A stretch of 64,000 bases of DNA from Perilla frutescens (GCA_026008535.1 BRKX01000017.1:6526501-6590500); one strand, 5' to 3'. Shown: positions 22,850 to 34,240, counted from the stretch's first letter. Numbers and translations: made by a program. Notes: generated from the sequence alone by a model not told the origin.

Positions 22850-23900
22850 TTGTGGCTCCCTTCTCGATCTTCAGTTATGAGCTTTGTCTGGCAGCTAGAA
22901 TCTTCAGTTCATTTGGCTATCAGTTCTGCGTGTCCCTTGGCAGTTTGGAAAGCTTCAGTTGAGATCATCTTCAGCTGGCATTTCTGGGCTTGGGCTTGAT
23001 GCCTTCTGAGCTCCAGTTTGCTTCTACTTCAGCTGGCAGTTTAAACCAGTGTTCTTTAGCTGGTATTTTGGACTTGTATCCCTTCAGCTTGAACTTTCAT
23101 GGACTAGTGTTCAATTCGGTTGTTGGCGCTTTATCTGTTGGACTTCAGAACTGATGCGTCTTCAGCTGGTGTTCTTCGAACTGGTGCTTTATCAACTCGA
23201 ACTTCATTCTTTAGCTGGTATTCTTTGAGCTGGCATTTTCATCAGCTTGTACCTTAGTCTTCTCTTCAGTTCGTATGTTCCTTCAACTTGAATATCCTAA
23301 GCTGGTATTTCCTTCAACATGGAACTTTAGACTTGGTACATTTCTTCAGCTGGTATTTTCTTCAGCTGGAATATCTTGAGCTGGTATTTTCTTCAGCTCG
23401 TGATTGTCCTCTCTTCGGCTGGTAGTCTTCATCAGTTGATGTTATCATGAACTGGTATGTTCATCAGTTTGAACTGATGTGCTCTTCAACTAGTATTTCT
23501 TCAGTCGGGAATTATATAGAACTGGTATGTCCCTCAGTTCTTCTCTTTCCGCTAGTATTCTCTTCAACTGGGATCTTTCTTTGACTGGAACATTTCTTCA
23601 GCCGGTATTGGACTATAACTGGCACGTGCTTCAGTTCTCTTCAGCTGAGATCTCTCTTCAGCTGATGGCGGCCTAGAACTGGTACGTGCTTCAGTTCTGT
23701 TCAGCTGGGACATCTCTTCAGCTGGTGGCAGCCTAGAACTGGTATGTACTTCAGTTCTCTTCAGCTGAAACATCTCTTTAGCTGGTGGCGGTCTTGAACT
23801 GGTATGTACTTCAGTTCTCTTCAGCTGGAACATCTCTTCAGCTGGTGGCAGCCTTGAATTTCTATTGGTCATCAGTTCATTGCTGTAGACTGGTGGCAGT
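22850..23900. repeat. Degenerate TTCAGCTGGT repeats inside the SIRE-like LTR
   Basis: About 1 kb densely filled with variants of CTTCAGCTGGTATTTT and CTTCAGTTCTCTTCAGCTGG. CAGCTG recurs dozens of times. At the right end it turns into a regular 60-bp tandem array. Confidence 0.8.
23575..23875. repeat. 60-bp tandem repeat, about five copies
   Basis: Read on the minus strand each unit would encode a variant of LPPAEEMFQLKRTEVHTSSR (20 codons), five times in succession with no stop. The periodicity comes from the DNA repeat inside an LTR. There is no reason to think it is translated. Confidence 0.85.
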
Positions 23901-24170
23901 TGGTACCTTCTCTCGCTGGTACCTGCAACTTCCAGTTTACCGTGCTAATTTTTCTAGCAAGCTACAGTCTTCTTTTTCTCTCTATTCTTCTCTCCTCTTT
24001 CACACGAATTGATCATATCTTTTGGCTTTGACAACTTTGACTCTGTATGATTATCTTAGTTTTCTGCTTGATTTCTTTTCAGTCCTTTCAGGGCTCTTTT
24101 CATATTTTGACATATTTTGACATTTCATCAAAACTCCTTGTAAGAAAAATCCTGATAGTTTTTCCTAACA

Positions 24171-24186
24171 ATTTCCCCCTTTTTGA
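24171..24186 (-). other. Polypurine tract of the SIRE-like element
   Basis: The plus strand reads ATTTCCCCCTTTTTGA next to the LTR. On the minus strand it is TCAAAAAGGGGGAAAT preceded by ATGTTTTGGACATCA, a phrase typical just upstream of the 3' LTR in SIRE-type copia elements. Confidence 0.8.
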
Positions 24187-24650
24187 TGATGTCCAAAACA
24201 TGCTAAAATTGAGCAATGATGGAAGAACTGGTTGAGAAATTTTTGAGTTATGACAAGGACACAATCAAGCAAGAAAACTTGTAGCTAGGAAACTGCTTAT
24301 GTAAACTGATTAGATATCTTTCAATCTACAACAGTTTGTTTTTCTTTTCTTTTTCTTTGAGTTTCTAGCTCTTCAGCTACTGCGTTTCTTCAGCTGATAT
24401 CTCATCTTCTTCTTCACCTATTCCACCAATTGCTAGGCTCTCTTCTTTCTCTGGCACTAGCATTTCTCCAGACTTCTTCCCAAACTTCCCCTTGAGACAA
24501 ATGTCCCTGGACAGCTCCCTAATCTCCCCCTGAGGTTGATGCCTCTCTTCTCGAGCAGTTTCTCACAGTCCTCACTACTTCCCCCTGAGGCTGTACTTTC
24601 TCTTGAAACTGTGAGGGTACCATTTGAATCTCATCCCAGAGACTCAAAAA

Positions 24651-26205
24651 CTATCTTCCATTATTTTTCTCCTCAATTTCTTCAACCTGTTCCTCCTTTT
24701 CGGCATCATCCAAAAGGGTGTGCATGTGTAGATTGAAGGGTGGAATGGGAACATGTGGTAACAAGCTAAAGGTTGTAGCTAAGTTACCTTCAAATAGGGA
24801 AGAGAATGGTTGTTCACTTGGTTGTGAGGTTAGCCAGTTGTATGCTTCTTCAGTTGGCATGAACTGCCGTAGATCTGGCAGTGGAGGCTGAACTTGATGT
24901 TCAGTTGTTGTCATGGCCAACCTTGGGAGGAATTCTTTAGTTGGAGGTGGGTGGTTGAACATCATAGGTATGGAGGATGAGTTGGACGGATTTTGTTGAT
25001 CATCGAATCCATAATCTCTGAGAGAATGAGAGTGGCTGTCGATGGATGAATCATCCAATTTTTGCTCTAGTGTCCTTCTTGACTCCAGAAAAAGCGTCTC
25101 TTCCTGTCAAGCAGTGTAAACAAAACTGCCCCATCAACATGATATCTCCAGAGTGACCATCTAAGATATCTCCTCAGTTGATTGAACAGATCGGAGTCGT
25201 ATCTCTCGATAAGCTGAAAGCTACTGAGCAAATCAGCGAGAGTGTTATTGAAGCTTTCTTCAACACCATCCATGTAGTTGGTTTCAGCTGGTGTAGACAC
25301 AGCTGGCGCAGTTGATTCTGATGTCATGTCTTCATCTGACATGAGCTGCTTTCCTCGACTATTTGAAGTCAGTTCAGTCGGAGTGGAGGGCCCTTCTTCT
25401 GCAGTGCGCTGCCTCCTTGATCGCGTGCCAAAAGGTTTGAGATTCTTTCTCCTTTTGACAAGGATTGTGGAGAGATAATCTCTCCTGTCCAACAACTCGC
25501 CTTTCTGGTTGAGAAGTTGGATCTGATCAGTGATGATCATGCTGATCTTGTTGAGAAACCCTAGTTTCTCTGTGAATGTTCAGTTTGATGGTCAAACTTG
25601 ACCCTATGAACATTTTAGCATAGTTTTGATAGCACATACGATGCCCATTCAACTCTGCATCGATTGTAAATGAGTGCCATCAGGTGAGCATTATCGGCGC
25701 TGAAGCGAGTATAGTCCAGATTACCTATTAGGCAATGGATGACTATATTTTGGAGTGGAATGAACTCCGGCCAAACACTGTCTTTCAGTCTGTGAGAGTA
25801 GTCATTATGCTCGACTCCTAGATTCGTCCATTAAAGACACAATTCTGCATGGTTCGGCGTGACTATTGCATCTGCTTGTTCACCTATTCCAAGAAGATAA
25901 AGTGACTCCATCACAACTTCCTTGGTGATCACGATCAGATTTCCTCTAACTGTTGAGATTATATTGCCATCTTCTGTGATGTCGGAGAAGATATAGAACT
26001 TGGCAACTGCCTTAGGAAAGCATCATCCAAATCTTAGACCTCGTGTGAGAAACTGAAAGAGACCAGTTTCCTCTGTTGCTGAGATTAAGCGATGGAACAT
26101 ATCAGGCTTAAGTCTTTCCATCATGTAGTCCAGTTCTACGAACTTGTCTCTTTTGAGGTTGAGAGCAAGTCTAGCTGGGTCGATGTATTGAGCGGGCAGT
26201 TCCAT
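24651..26205 (-). pseudogene. SIRE-like extra ORF c (third tandem copy)
   Basis: The ATG at 26205 opens MELPAQYIDPARLALNLKRD. Then come HRLISATEETGLFQFLTRGL, a core with KAVAKFYIFSDITEDGNIIS and TVRGNLIVITKEVVMESLYL, and RCRVEWASYVLSKLC (near 25620). A polar, Pro/Ser/Gln-rich C-terminus ends at 24651 (with EEAYNWLTSQPSEQPFSSLF). At least five stops or frame changes break it. The arrangement and both core motifs match ORFs a and b, so the three are tandem paralogues. Function unknown; no membrane segment is seen. Confidence 0.65.
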
Positions 26206-26534
26206 TCTTTGATAGAATGTTTGAGAGAGAATGAATGGAGTAGAGAGAAAGATGCAAAGCAAATACAGAAAGGGTTTGAATTTGATCTGAAGCTTGGATC
26301 AATATCCCCTTGGAATTTAAAGAAGCTCTGCATGTATGTACTTCGAGTTGCACTCAAGTACGCATCAGCTGATCAGTTTAAATGGATTTGACTGATTTGC
26401 AGCTGGCATAAATGAGATGATCATCTCAGCCGTCAACAAGCTTAGCTTTAACTTGTAGATCAGCGGTTGAGATTTCATCCATTTGAAAATGGGGTAGTTG
26501 CCATAAATAGCAAATATTTTGTGCCGAATTTTGC

Positions 26535-26542
26535 TATTTATA
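26535..26542 (-). promoter_or_regulatory. TATA-like box upstream of ORF c
   Basis: The minus strand reads GGGATATAAATAGC about 330 bp before the ATG at 26205. The distance is longer than for ORF a. The leader between them is noncoding and includes TCTCTCTACTCC near 26240. Confidence 0.35.
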
Positions 26543-26858
26543 TCCCTCAGGCTATCAACTCACTTTCCACTTTAGTGATTGATTTTGCTCAGTAGCATTA
26601 AAGACTTGCTCCTGAGAGATCTCGCATTTGAAAATAATGCCCGTTAGATTACGATTGCATTAATATGATGAGGAATAAGTTTAAAGATTTTAATCAATTT
26701 AAACATTTCCTTGGCAGTTAGGCTACCCCGTCTAACTGATGACTTTTTGGTGAATTGATGGTGTGGCAACTGATCGATCAGTTCTACTCATATCTTCTTC
26801 TTGGCCCTTGGAACTGATTCATCACTGAACTGATGAGATGAGTTGTTGAACTGCTGAA

Positions 26859-28697
26859 TCATATCTTATTCAGTTTTCTCTTCTTGAGGGGCCGAACTGG
26901 ATACTCTTCACTGCTCTCGTCAGGATAGTTTGACCTTTTTAACTTGGAGGCGGATCCAGCTCCTTCAGCAGGCTTTTCTAACCTTGTTGTCTTCATGGAT
27001 TTACTCCGGTGATTAGCTTTAGTGGATGTGACCCTTCGCCTCCTGTTCAAGTTCCTTCTTGAGGATGACTTGTGCTGAACTTCCTACAGGTTCAGTTGGG
27101 CGGCTGTCTTGTAGCTTGAAGCAATCAGTGGGGTGACATATCTCTTTGATAAGAGAATGGGTGATGTGGAAGTGTCTTCATCATCACACAGTCGACTCAC
27201 TGCAACTGGGGTGAGAGGTGGCTCTCGCTGCTCCTGTGCAGTTGCAGGTTCAGTTGGTCGATTAGGCTTAGCTTACTGATTTGGCAGACTTCCAAAATTC
27301 AGTTTTCTGCGGGCAGGGCTGATTGTGCAGATCTCTTGCTGCTTGGCTCCTGCTTCCTCTTGAGCCTTGATGTCACTTCCCAATTCGGCAAGTAGGGTAG
27401 TTGGAGGAATTTTCTTGGTCAATCTATGACTCATAATCCTCTGTACTTGCACGATAGTTGGAGGGAATGGATTTGCAGACCCTATCCATTTCAAACTCCA
27501 AACTTCTTCTCTTTGCCAAAAACTCATGCCGTGATAAGCAGTGATCAAGAAATGAGACTGGATAGACATTGAGTGTCTCCAGTTGTACCAGTAGAAGTAC
27601 CAGTTTAGCAGTTTAAAAAGCTCTTGATCTTGCTTGGCCACAAATGCAAATTGAGTAAGAAGTAAATTTGTTACCTCTTTTTGTGTATTCTTAGCTGCAT
27701 ATTCACCACTATAAAAAGTGCAAATATCTTCTTCCGTCAATTGGAAAGGAGGACAAGTTCTCCTGAAGTAGCTAGCTCCATAGTTTGAATGAGGAATTCT
27801 GATGAATTGAATAAGCTCATCTGGATCATAACAGTCTTGGAAGTCCGTTGTTGATCCATTCTTGGAGACTAATGACGGGATGGCATTGGCATTTGAGGTA
27901 TTTGAGGTTGTGGCATTTATGTTGCCATTTTCTAGCCTTTTCTTCTTGAGTGAGTGCAGATGAATGCTTCATCTCTTGGGAATCCAGTCTGAGATGAGGA
28001 CTGGTAATGCATCATCATTTGGCAGCTTCAAGATGTCTTCAATCATCTTGCTCATTCTGAGAACAAGTCCTACCATGGACTCAAACTTTCGTGTTCTCTT
28101 TGAGTTGAAAGCCTTGAGAACTTGACGCTTGAGTTGTGAGAATATAAACTTTGGCCAGTTTGTCTCGCGTCCTTCAGCTAGGTGTATCATCACCTTGTAC
28201 CTCTCCTGGGTAAGCTGGCTTAGGCTTCTAATTGCTCCAAACATCATCTTGTTTGTGATGTCGAGTAGAACTCCATACTCTGGTCTTAGATCAGTTTTAA
28301 CAGTGGAAAAACTGAATGCATTTTGGTAGGTGGGGGTCTTCCATCTTCTCCAGTATGGTTCATCTGCTTCACTCAACTCTTGAACGGTTGCGCCTTGCCT
28401 TGGAAGTTGAAAAACTTCAGCAACTGTTCTTTCAGTTATCTTGATTGGTTGGCCATGGATAACTGATGTAATCTCCTTGCCATCAGCATTGATTTGTACT
28501 TGGAGAAGAAATTCACACACCCGACTTTGTCTAAAGAATCTAGGTGGTGTTTCCAGGTAGTGAAGAATCCATGTCTTGTGAAGAGAAACAAGCAGGTTCT
28601 GGCCGTTTGAATTTTGAAGAATATCCTGGAATTTCTTTCTTTCAAGGAATTTGTCTCTCATCATTTGTTTCTTGAAAGAGCTGGGGGAACTAAGCAA
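26859..28697 (-). pseudogene. SIRE-like extra ORF b (second tandem copy)
   Basis: The best preserved of the three. The ATG at 28697 opens 242 uninterrupted codons: MRDKFLERKKFQDILQNSNG, RVCEFLLQVQINADGKEITS, VIHGQPIKITERTVAEVFQL, then AEGRETNWPKFIFSQLKRQV. After one stop the reading continues (27740-27273) with Trp/Tyr-rich LNWYFYWYNWRHSM. The end is a basic Lys/Arg-rich tail finishing PVRPLKKRKLNKI at 26859, which looks like a nuclear localisation signal. The VxEF and WxxxxFxQLK motifs are shared with ORF a and, more weakly, with the copia-A/B extra ORFs. No known catalytic motif is seen. Confidence 0.7.
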
Positions 28698-28741
28698 TTC
28701 TGCCGTTTGAAGAAAGTTTGGCTAGAATTCTTGGGAGAGAT

Positions 28742-28767
28742 GAGAGAGAGAGAGAGAGAGAGAGAGA
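28742..28767. repeat. (GA)n microsatellite in the leader of ORF b
   Basis: A perfect GA run of 26 bp, 45 bp upstream of the ORF b start. On the minus strand it is a CT-rich leader. A TATA-like AGATATATGGG lies near 28862-28872 on that strand. Confidence 0.85.
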
Positions 28768-29069
28768 CTCTTTGAATGAGATTGGGAAATGAGTATGTCT
28801 CTTCTCTTTTTGCAAAGAAGGGGGACTAGATCTGAATTGATTTCTGAATTATGAATGAATACCCATATATCTTTCAAAAATTTGTGTCCCTTACTTTTGT
28901 TTATTTGCCATAAATATACTTGTCAGACTTGCAATGGGGGGAAGGTACGAAGTAAATGCTTGACAAGACATTTAAAATTTCAAGGCAAAATGGCTTTATT
29001 TGAAAAGATAAACTGAAATATAAGATGGTCTCCCTTTTTGACCAGTTGACTTGTTGGACTTTTAGTTTT

Positions 29070-30279
29070 TCTTCTGTTCCTTTTTCCCCTTCTTAGGGAC
29101 TGGCTCACTGGAACTGTTTAGTTCTTCCTTGATGTCTTTAGGTGTTTTGAGTCCTTTATGAGTTTGCAACTCCTTGACTGAATCAGTTAGCAATTTTACG
29201 TGTTCTTGCAGGTGTTTGATCAGTTCCTCATGATGCTTTGTGGATTATACTGATGTACTGCTGAGGTTCGTGCCAGGCTGATTGCAGTCAATTATCTTGC
29301 CATGTCCCTTGTTCTCTTGTTCTGATGATGTGACCTTTGGAATGCTATCCTCCGAATCTGATGATTCTTCCTTGATCTGATCAGTTACCTTTGCCTTTCC
29401 TTTTCCTTTGTCATCTGGTGTGCTGATCGTTTTCTACCTCGCTTGATGATTCCTGATCTGAACTAGCAGTTCTATTGCTCTTCTAAATGATTTTGGTGCA
29501 AAGTCATTTGGGTTTACTTATGAGAATGCTCTTTCTGTTTCTATTACTCTTGGAAGTAATTTCTCTAGAATGAGGCTGATCCTATTCAGAAATGGCATCT
29601 TCTGTGGAAATTTTCTGTCATTTGTAGTGTCTTTTTCTACGATTTCCACACATTTTTTCAGTTGATCGAAAAAATATTGAGCCCAATTCACCTGAATTCC
29701 CTTGCATATGGCATTGCAGATTTGGTATCCGGATTCTGTCATTTTAAAGTTTTCTTCAGTTGCTCTAGTTAGCATTTTGATGGCAATTGTTCCTAACGCT
29801 TGGTATTCTTCTTTGAATATGGTTGGAGTGTGATTGCCATGATACCTCTGAATAATTGTATCCTTTTTCTATCTGCTGTAGTGTAACTCAGGATTTACCC
29901 AGACATCTTCGAGCTTGGAGCCGGAGCTTGAAAATTTGAATATTTGTTGCAGAACTATAGGAGTGATGATGATCCTCCTGCCTCGGACTTTAGTGATAAT
30001 TTCTTGAGAACCTCCTTCATATTTTGAATTCAGATAGAATTCTGCCACAGCTTCAGGATGAACTTTTGAAGGGGCTTTTTCAGCAAATGTTTTGAGTTTC
30101 TCCTTTTCAATTAGTGTGATGATTCTTTCACATAATTTTTAATTTTCGCAGACCTCTCTAAGAGCCATGAGACTTAGAAATTTGTCATGACAGAGGTCTT
30201 GTCTGAAGGTTGTTGAATCTTCAAGAAATAATTTGAAGTTGTATTTTCTGCGGTGAATATTAGCATAAAATTGAGCCAT
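29070..30279 (-). pseudogene. SIRE-like extra ORF a (first tandem copy)
   Basis: The ATG at 30279 opens MAQFYANIHRRKYNFKLFLE. Then come CERIITLIEKEKLKTFAEKA, the core VAEFYLNSKYEGGSQEIITK and VRGRRIIITPIVLQQIFKFS, and ICKGIQVNWAQYFFDQLKKC (about 29710-29650). The Lys/Ser/Glu-rich C-terminus ends GKKEQKKN near 29070. A handful of stops (near 30140, 29870, 29515) break it. Length and domain order parallel ORFs b and c. It lies between the residual RNase H end and ORF b. Confidence 0.65.
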
Positions 30280-30407
30280 TTGAAAGTTTGAGAAGAGAGT
30301 TTTCTGAGGCTTTTAAAGGGAATGAAAACTATGTATGTTAGGCTCTTTGAGTGAATTCTTGTTGGCTTGTTGGCTTTTGAGTGGGCTGATAAGAAGTTCG
30401 GCCAATC

Positions 30408-30415
30408 TATTTATA
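30408..30415 (-). promoter_or_regulatory. TATA box upstream of ORF a
   Basis: The minus strand reads GGCTATAAATAGATTGG, a near-ideal plant TATA box, 130 bp before the ATG at 30279. The leader between them has TCTCTTCTC. This internal site is several kb from either LTR position. Confidence 0.5.
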
Positions 30416-31029
30416 GCCTTCAAAATTCATGGTAAATCCAACGGTAACAAGAATTTAGGAGGAGCTTATTTTGAATGGCTTAGATTAATCCTTCGATTAA
30501 TTCTCAAATTTATCCATTGTGATTTCATTGAAGAGAGATAGTGGGTCCAATGTTAACAATGGTATAACACGTCATTTTACCGTTCGACTAATAAAAAAGT
30601 AAATTCAAACTTATCTGTTTGAAGTTCTCTCTTCTGGTGCTTCCGTGTGGCTTTGAGCTGCTGACGTAATCAGATGACTTGGCTACATCTGGTAATCTCC
30701 AGTTGGCATGACCGGCTTCAACTAAAATATTTTCAGTTCAGCTTTTCCTTTTTGCTGAGTTGGCTTTCAGCTCTCCTTCTAGTGCAGCTGCTTTTTCAGC
30801 TGTTCACGAGCTGTTTTCTCCATTGCGAACTGATTGAGCATCTGATCAGTTCTGGCCTTTTGAGTTCTCAGCTTCCACGCTTTTCATCAGTTTGCAAAAT
30901 TTTCAGCTTGCTTTTTGTTTTAACTGATGATATGAGCAGTTTTGACATCTCTTGTTGACTGAACTGATGCACCTTCAGTTTCAGTTTCTGCTCTCTATTT
31001 TTTTATATTAGCTGGGGTTGCCTTTCGCA

Positions 31030-31160
31030 TTCTCCCATTATTTTCTTGATCATCTTTATCTTGTGATGCTAGTTCCAAAAACCCCAATTGTATACATAGC
31101 TTGACAGATTTTGCTTTCAAGGGCTTTGCGAAGATGATGTCAACTATCTGCCTTTCGGCG
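31030..31160 (-). pseudogene. Residual copia RNase H C-terminus in the SIRE-like element
   Basis: The minus strand reads AERQIVDIIFAKPLKAKSVK then LCIQLGFLELAS, corresponding to the (E)KQxADIFTKPL...LG end of copia polyproteins. Nothing of RT or integrase precedes it, so pol has been removed by an internal deletion that left only its last ~35 codons. Confidence 0.55.
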
Positions 31161-31860
31161 GCCAATTTCTATTGTCACCAAGACTTTGTCGCTCTTATGG
31201 TATGGCCAGTTGACAAACCAGTTATAGTGAGGGTTGATTCTCAGTTCATTCCTTGAGTCCAGGTACTCACTATACTGTGTTATGAGATCCGTTGGAGTGA
31301 ACTTCTCCAGAGGGATCTGAGAATATTGACGTGCTTGATATGGCATTGTGGGCACGTTTCCTCTCGAGTCAACTTCTCTTCTAGGTTAACTTCCTGGATA
31401 TCTTCGAGGATGGTCTGTTTAACCAGTTCTCTCCTGAACTGATGCCCTATCTCGATGAGACTACGGTCCGAACTAAGTATTTCCCCTTACTTCAGTTAGC
31501 TGGTCAGTTCTATTCACCATAGGCCAGTTTTGAGGTTTGGGCCTTTGAAAATTCGGTGATCTTTATTGAACTGACCGTCTCTGATGAGCTAGAGGTCTTG
31601 GCTAAACTGACGACCTCTGTTGGTAGGCTGGATACCTTTGCTGATAGGCGAACTGCCTATTTTTGGCTTGTGGCCTTCTTTGAGATAGCTTCCTCTGCCG
31701 AACTGATGGCTGGACTGCGTCTTTCAGTTGGGAGGATTGGTTGGACCTTTTAGGCAGATTTGTAGGGATGTCTTCAGTTCCCTCTCCTTCGGTCTCTTCA
31801 ACTGGTTTTGTTGGTGCAGGTCTGACAAAATCAGGAAGTGTTCCTTCTTATCTGGTTTGG
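31140..31860 (-). pseudogene. Unassigned ORF remnant, 5' side of the SIRE-like element
   Basis: The minus strand has an Arg/Gln-rich stretch (near 31790-31650, with QRRPQAKNRQFAYQQRYPAY), then RQYSQIPLEKFTPTDLITQY and NPHYNWFVNWPYHKSDKVLV up to 31140. I do not recognise the family. By position it could be the remains of gag joined to the pol end by a deletion. It is followed on the right by a gypsy LTR, so the 5' LTR of the SIRE-like element is missing. Confidence 0.35.
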
Positions 31861-33012
31861 ATAGTTGCATTTCCTTTCTCCGATGTAGTGTACCTGTTGT
31901 ATCCTAACCGTGTATATCTTTATACATTTTTCATGTTGTCACTTTTTAATTTCGGGTATCCGAATATTAAATTGTAGTCTTTTTCAGATCTATCCTTCGT
32001 GGATAGCCCTATCATACTTTTAAGCTCAAAAGTTGTTCCATGTTAAAATATAGTATTTTTATTTAAAGTTTCATATTTTTCCAATGGGTGGATCTTGCGG
32101 TATGAATTTATTTGTACCGAATTAATTTTATGATACGGGTTTGACCACCCCGTATGCTAAAACTTCCAAAAGGGTTTTTTTTTAATAAAAATGCCCTGAG
32201 TAAAGTTCCCTTAAGAGTCAAAATATTTTGATGACCGGGGTGTTGCGTATTAAGATAGTAGATATTATAATATTTACTTCATAGCTAAGAAAGGTTAGAT
32301 TTTGACCTAATAGTAGTCTTTCATCGAAACTAAGTTGCCGGATAATCTTGTAGGCGCAGAAGAAGGAGACTTCTAGTTGAGACCAGAATAAGAATCTAGA
32401 TCTAGCTTTCCAGATCAGATTGCCAGGTGGGTTTTTATGATATGAAAATATATTTCGGGTTATTAAGCCCTGATATTTATAAAATAAATGTGATTGAATA
32501 TCCAACTCATGACTGTGTTTGATGTGCTCTCCTGACTCATGTAAGTCTTACTACTGTTTTTGGTGATGAAACTACAATAGTTCACGATATCGAGCCCCAA
32601 GCAAACAGGGCAGTGTCCAACCTTAAGCAGCCGGGTTGTGTACACGAACCGACTCACCATAAGCGTTCTAGGGGAGAGTGGCGCGCAATGATGGAACTAA
32701 AATGATTTTGTATACATGGAATTCACAAATTTTTATGTTTTGAAAGCTTTCCATGATATGCTGAAAATATGATTGGATATTTTGTTTTATAAAATGATTG
32801 TGAAGCTTTTCTCAAAGGTACCTACTGAGTGCATTAGTACTCACACCCAAAATCTTTTCAAATATTTTTAGGATGAGCTGCGGGATGGTGGACGGCTGTG
32901 CTAAGGCTGAATTTAATGTATATATTTCCTTTTCTGCTATGGAGTCTAATTGAGAACATGCTTTCTTTTGAGTCTGAATAAATGCACTACATTCTTTTCC
33001 GCTTACTCTGAT

Positions 33013-33135
33013 TATTGTTATGGAGTGTTCGATTCTCCAAATCCCATTTTCTTTACTGTTATGGAGTGTTCGGTTCTCCGAATCCTATTTTCTTTATTGT
33101 TATGGAGTGTTCAGTTCTCCGAATCCCACTTACTT
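33013..33135. repeat. 41-bp tandem repeat, three copies, in the gypsy LTR
   Basis: Units begin GTTATGGAGTGTTCGATTCT, GTTATGGAGTGTTCGGTTCT and GTTATGGAGTGTTCAGTTCT, spaced exactly 41 bp. They differ by a few substitutions. Confidence 0.88.
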
Positions 33136-33142
33136 TCCGTTC

Positions 33143-33312
33143 CTGACAGGCAAAAGCCTGACATTTATTTACTTCCTTATTCAGACAGGCAGAAGCCTGG
33201 CTTTACGCCATTTTCCATGTCAAGGCAAAAGCCTAGCTTTATATGGCTTTTACGATAGACGAAAGTCTGGCATCTTTTTACTTCATGTATTTGGACAGAC
33301 ATCAGTCTGGCC
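33143..33312. repeat. Array of five short palindromes in the gypsy LTR
   Basis: Five spaced copies of small inverted repeats: CAGGCAAAAGCCTG, CAGGCAGAAGCCTG, AAGGCAAAAGCCT, GACGAAAGTC and CAGACATCAGTCTG. Arms vary by compensating changes (GGC/GCC, AGAC/GTCT), so hairpin potential is kept while sequence drifts. They are spaced roughly 35-40 bp apart. Confidence 0.7.
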
Positions 33313-33597
33313 TTTTTCATGTCTAACCTATTAACAGTTAACCTTTGAACTGTTATTATTTACATTGAAGTTTGCCTTCGTTATTCTTTATTGGGTCATC
33401 CTAAGAGTCATGGTATCTGGTTTGAGTCATTTCATACATTTTAAAAGCGTGGATTGATCCATTTATAGAGGTTATGCTGCCCACATTTTTGGGGCACTAA
33501 CCCTATTTCTTTGACTGCTTCTGTTCAACAACCCCTTCCCCCTTCCCCTAAGTAGCGCACCGGTCCCTTGCCCTTCTCCCAGGATCGGGGCGTTACA

Positions 33598-34240
33598 CAG
33601 GTTCAACGCCATCTCCGTCTATTGGTTTCGGCTGGGAAGCTCCTTCCTCAGCATTGGTTGGGCTGCTATCTGCAGGTGCCTTTCATGCCGGTCTCTGACC
33701 CTGTTCCGAGGTCTCTCCGGTCTCGGATGGTGTCGTGGCGGCCTCTTAAGGCATCGTGGGTGAAGCTCAACACAGATGGTTCTTATTCGACCGATCTTCA
33801 GATGGCGGCAGGTGGTGGAGGTTTGGTTCGAGATTACACGGGTTCACTTTTGGCAGGTTTCTACATGCGCCTTCGGGCCGTATCGAGTTTTGACACGGAG
33901 TTCCGGACACTGCTTCATGGGCTGAGACTTGTTGTGCAGTATTCAGATCACATTTGGATTGAGATGGATGTTGCCTCAGTGGTCTCGGTGTTGCAGACAG
34001 GTCAGTCCGATTCGGCTGTGACTCGGCACACGTTGACGTCCATTTGTATGCTGTGCCGCGAATGGTTCTTCACATCCATCATGAGGGGAATCGGGCTGCA
34101 GACTTTCTTGTAGGTAGGGGGCTCAGACCCCTACACTCACCTTCTATGACTCAGTTTCTGCTCCTCGATATTTGCTCTCCTTGGTTAGGATAGATCAGTT
34201 GGGTTATCCCAACTTTCGATTTAGATATAACTAGATGATG
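33598..34240 (+). pseudogene. LINE ORF2 C-terminus with plant-type RNase H
   Basis: Plus strand: LKASWVKLNTDGSYSTDLQM, GGGGLVRDYTGSLLAGFYMR, DTEFRTLLHGLRLVV and HIWIEMDVASVVSVLQTG, with a later frame change giving GNRAADFLVGRG-like sequence near 34085. The catalytic Asp, Glu, Asp positions of RNase H are present. KLNTDGS is the signature of the RNase H domain at the end of plant LINE polyproteins. The 5' part is missing; the fragment starts right at the end of the gypsy LTR. A noncoding 3' tail with TTTATATATTGGCTGGGCATGG follows to about 34500. Confidence 0.82.

Larger units (their letters stand above)
21903..24170 (-). repeat. 3' LTR of a SIRE-like copia element
   Basis: It begins near TGTTGGTCTCGGGACGAGTC and ends TTTCCTAACA at 24170, followed by a polypurine tract (minus strand). 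At about 2.27 kb it is long, as in the SIRE/Maximus lineage. It interrupts the Athila protease sequence. The left start is approximate, because TG also occurs at 21899. The partner 5' LTR is not present in the window. Confidence 0.7.
31860..33597 (+). repeat. Ty3-gypsy (Tekay-like) LTR, 5' border unclear
   Basis: It ends CAGGATCGGGGCGTTACA at 33597. Near 32823-32885 it contains TACTGAGTGCATTAGTACTCAC...GGATGAGCTGCGGGATGGTGG, a layout shared with the LTR pieces at 903 and 47535. It has no ORF. No TG start or target duplication could be fixed on the left, so it may be truncated. Confidence 0.55.

Noticed and set aside
23564..23872. 102-codon minus-strand reading with a 20-residue repeat
   Set aside because: The periodicity is a 60-bp DNA tandem array inside an LTR; no start context or neighbouring coding signal supports a protein.
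33568..34113. 181-codon plus-strand reading as a host RNase H gene
   Set aside because: KLNTDGS and the layout are those of a LINE polyprotein end; there is no complete gene, a frameshift follows, and the reading starts in an LTR end.
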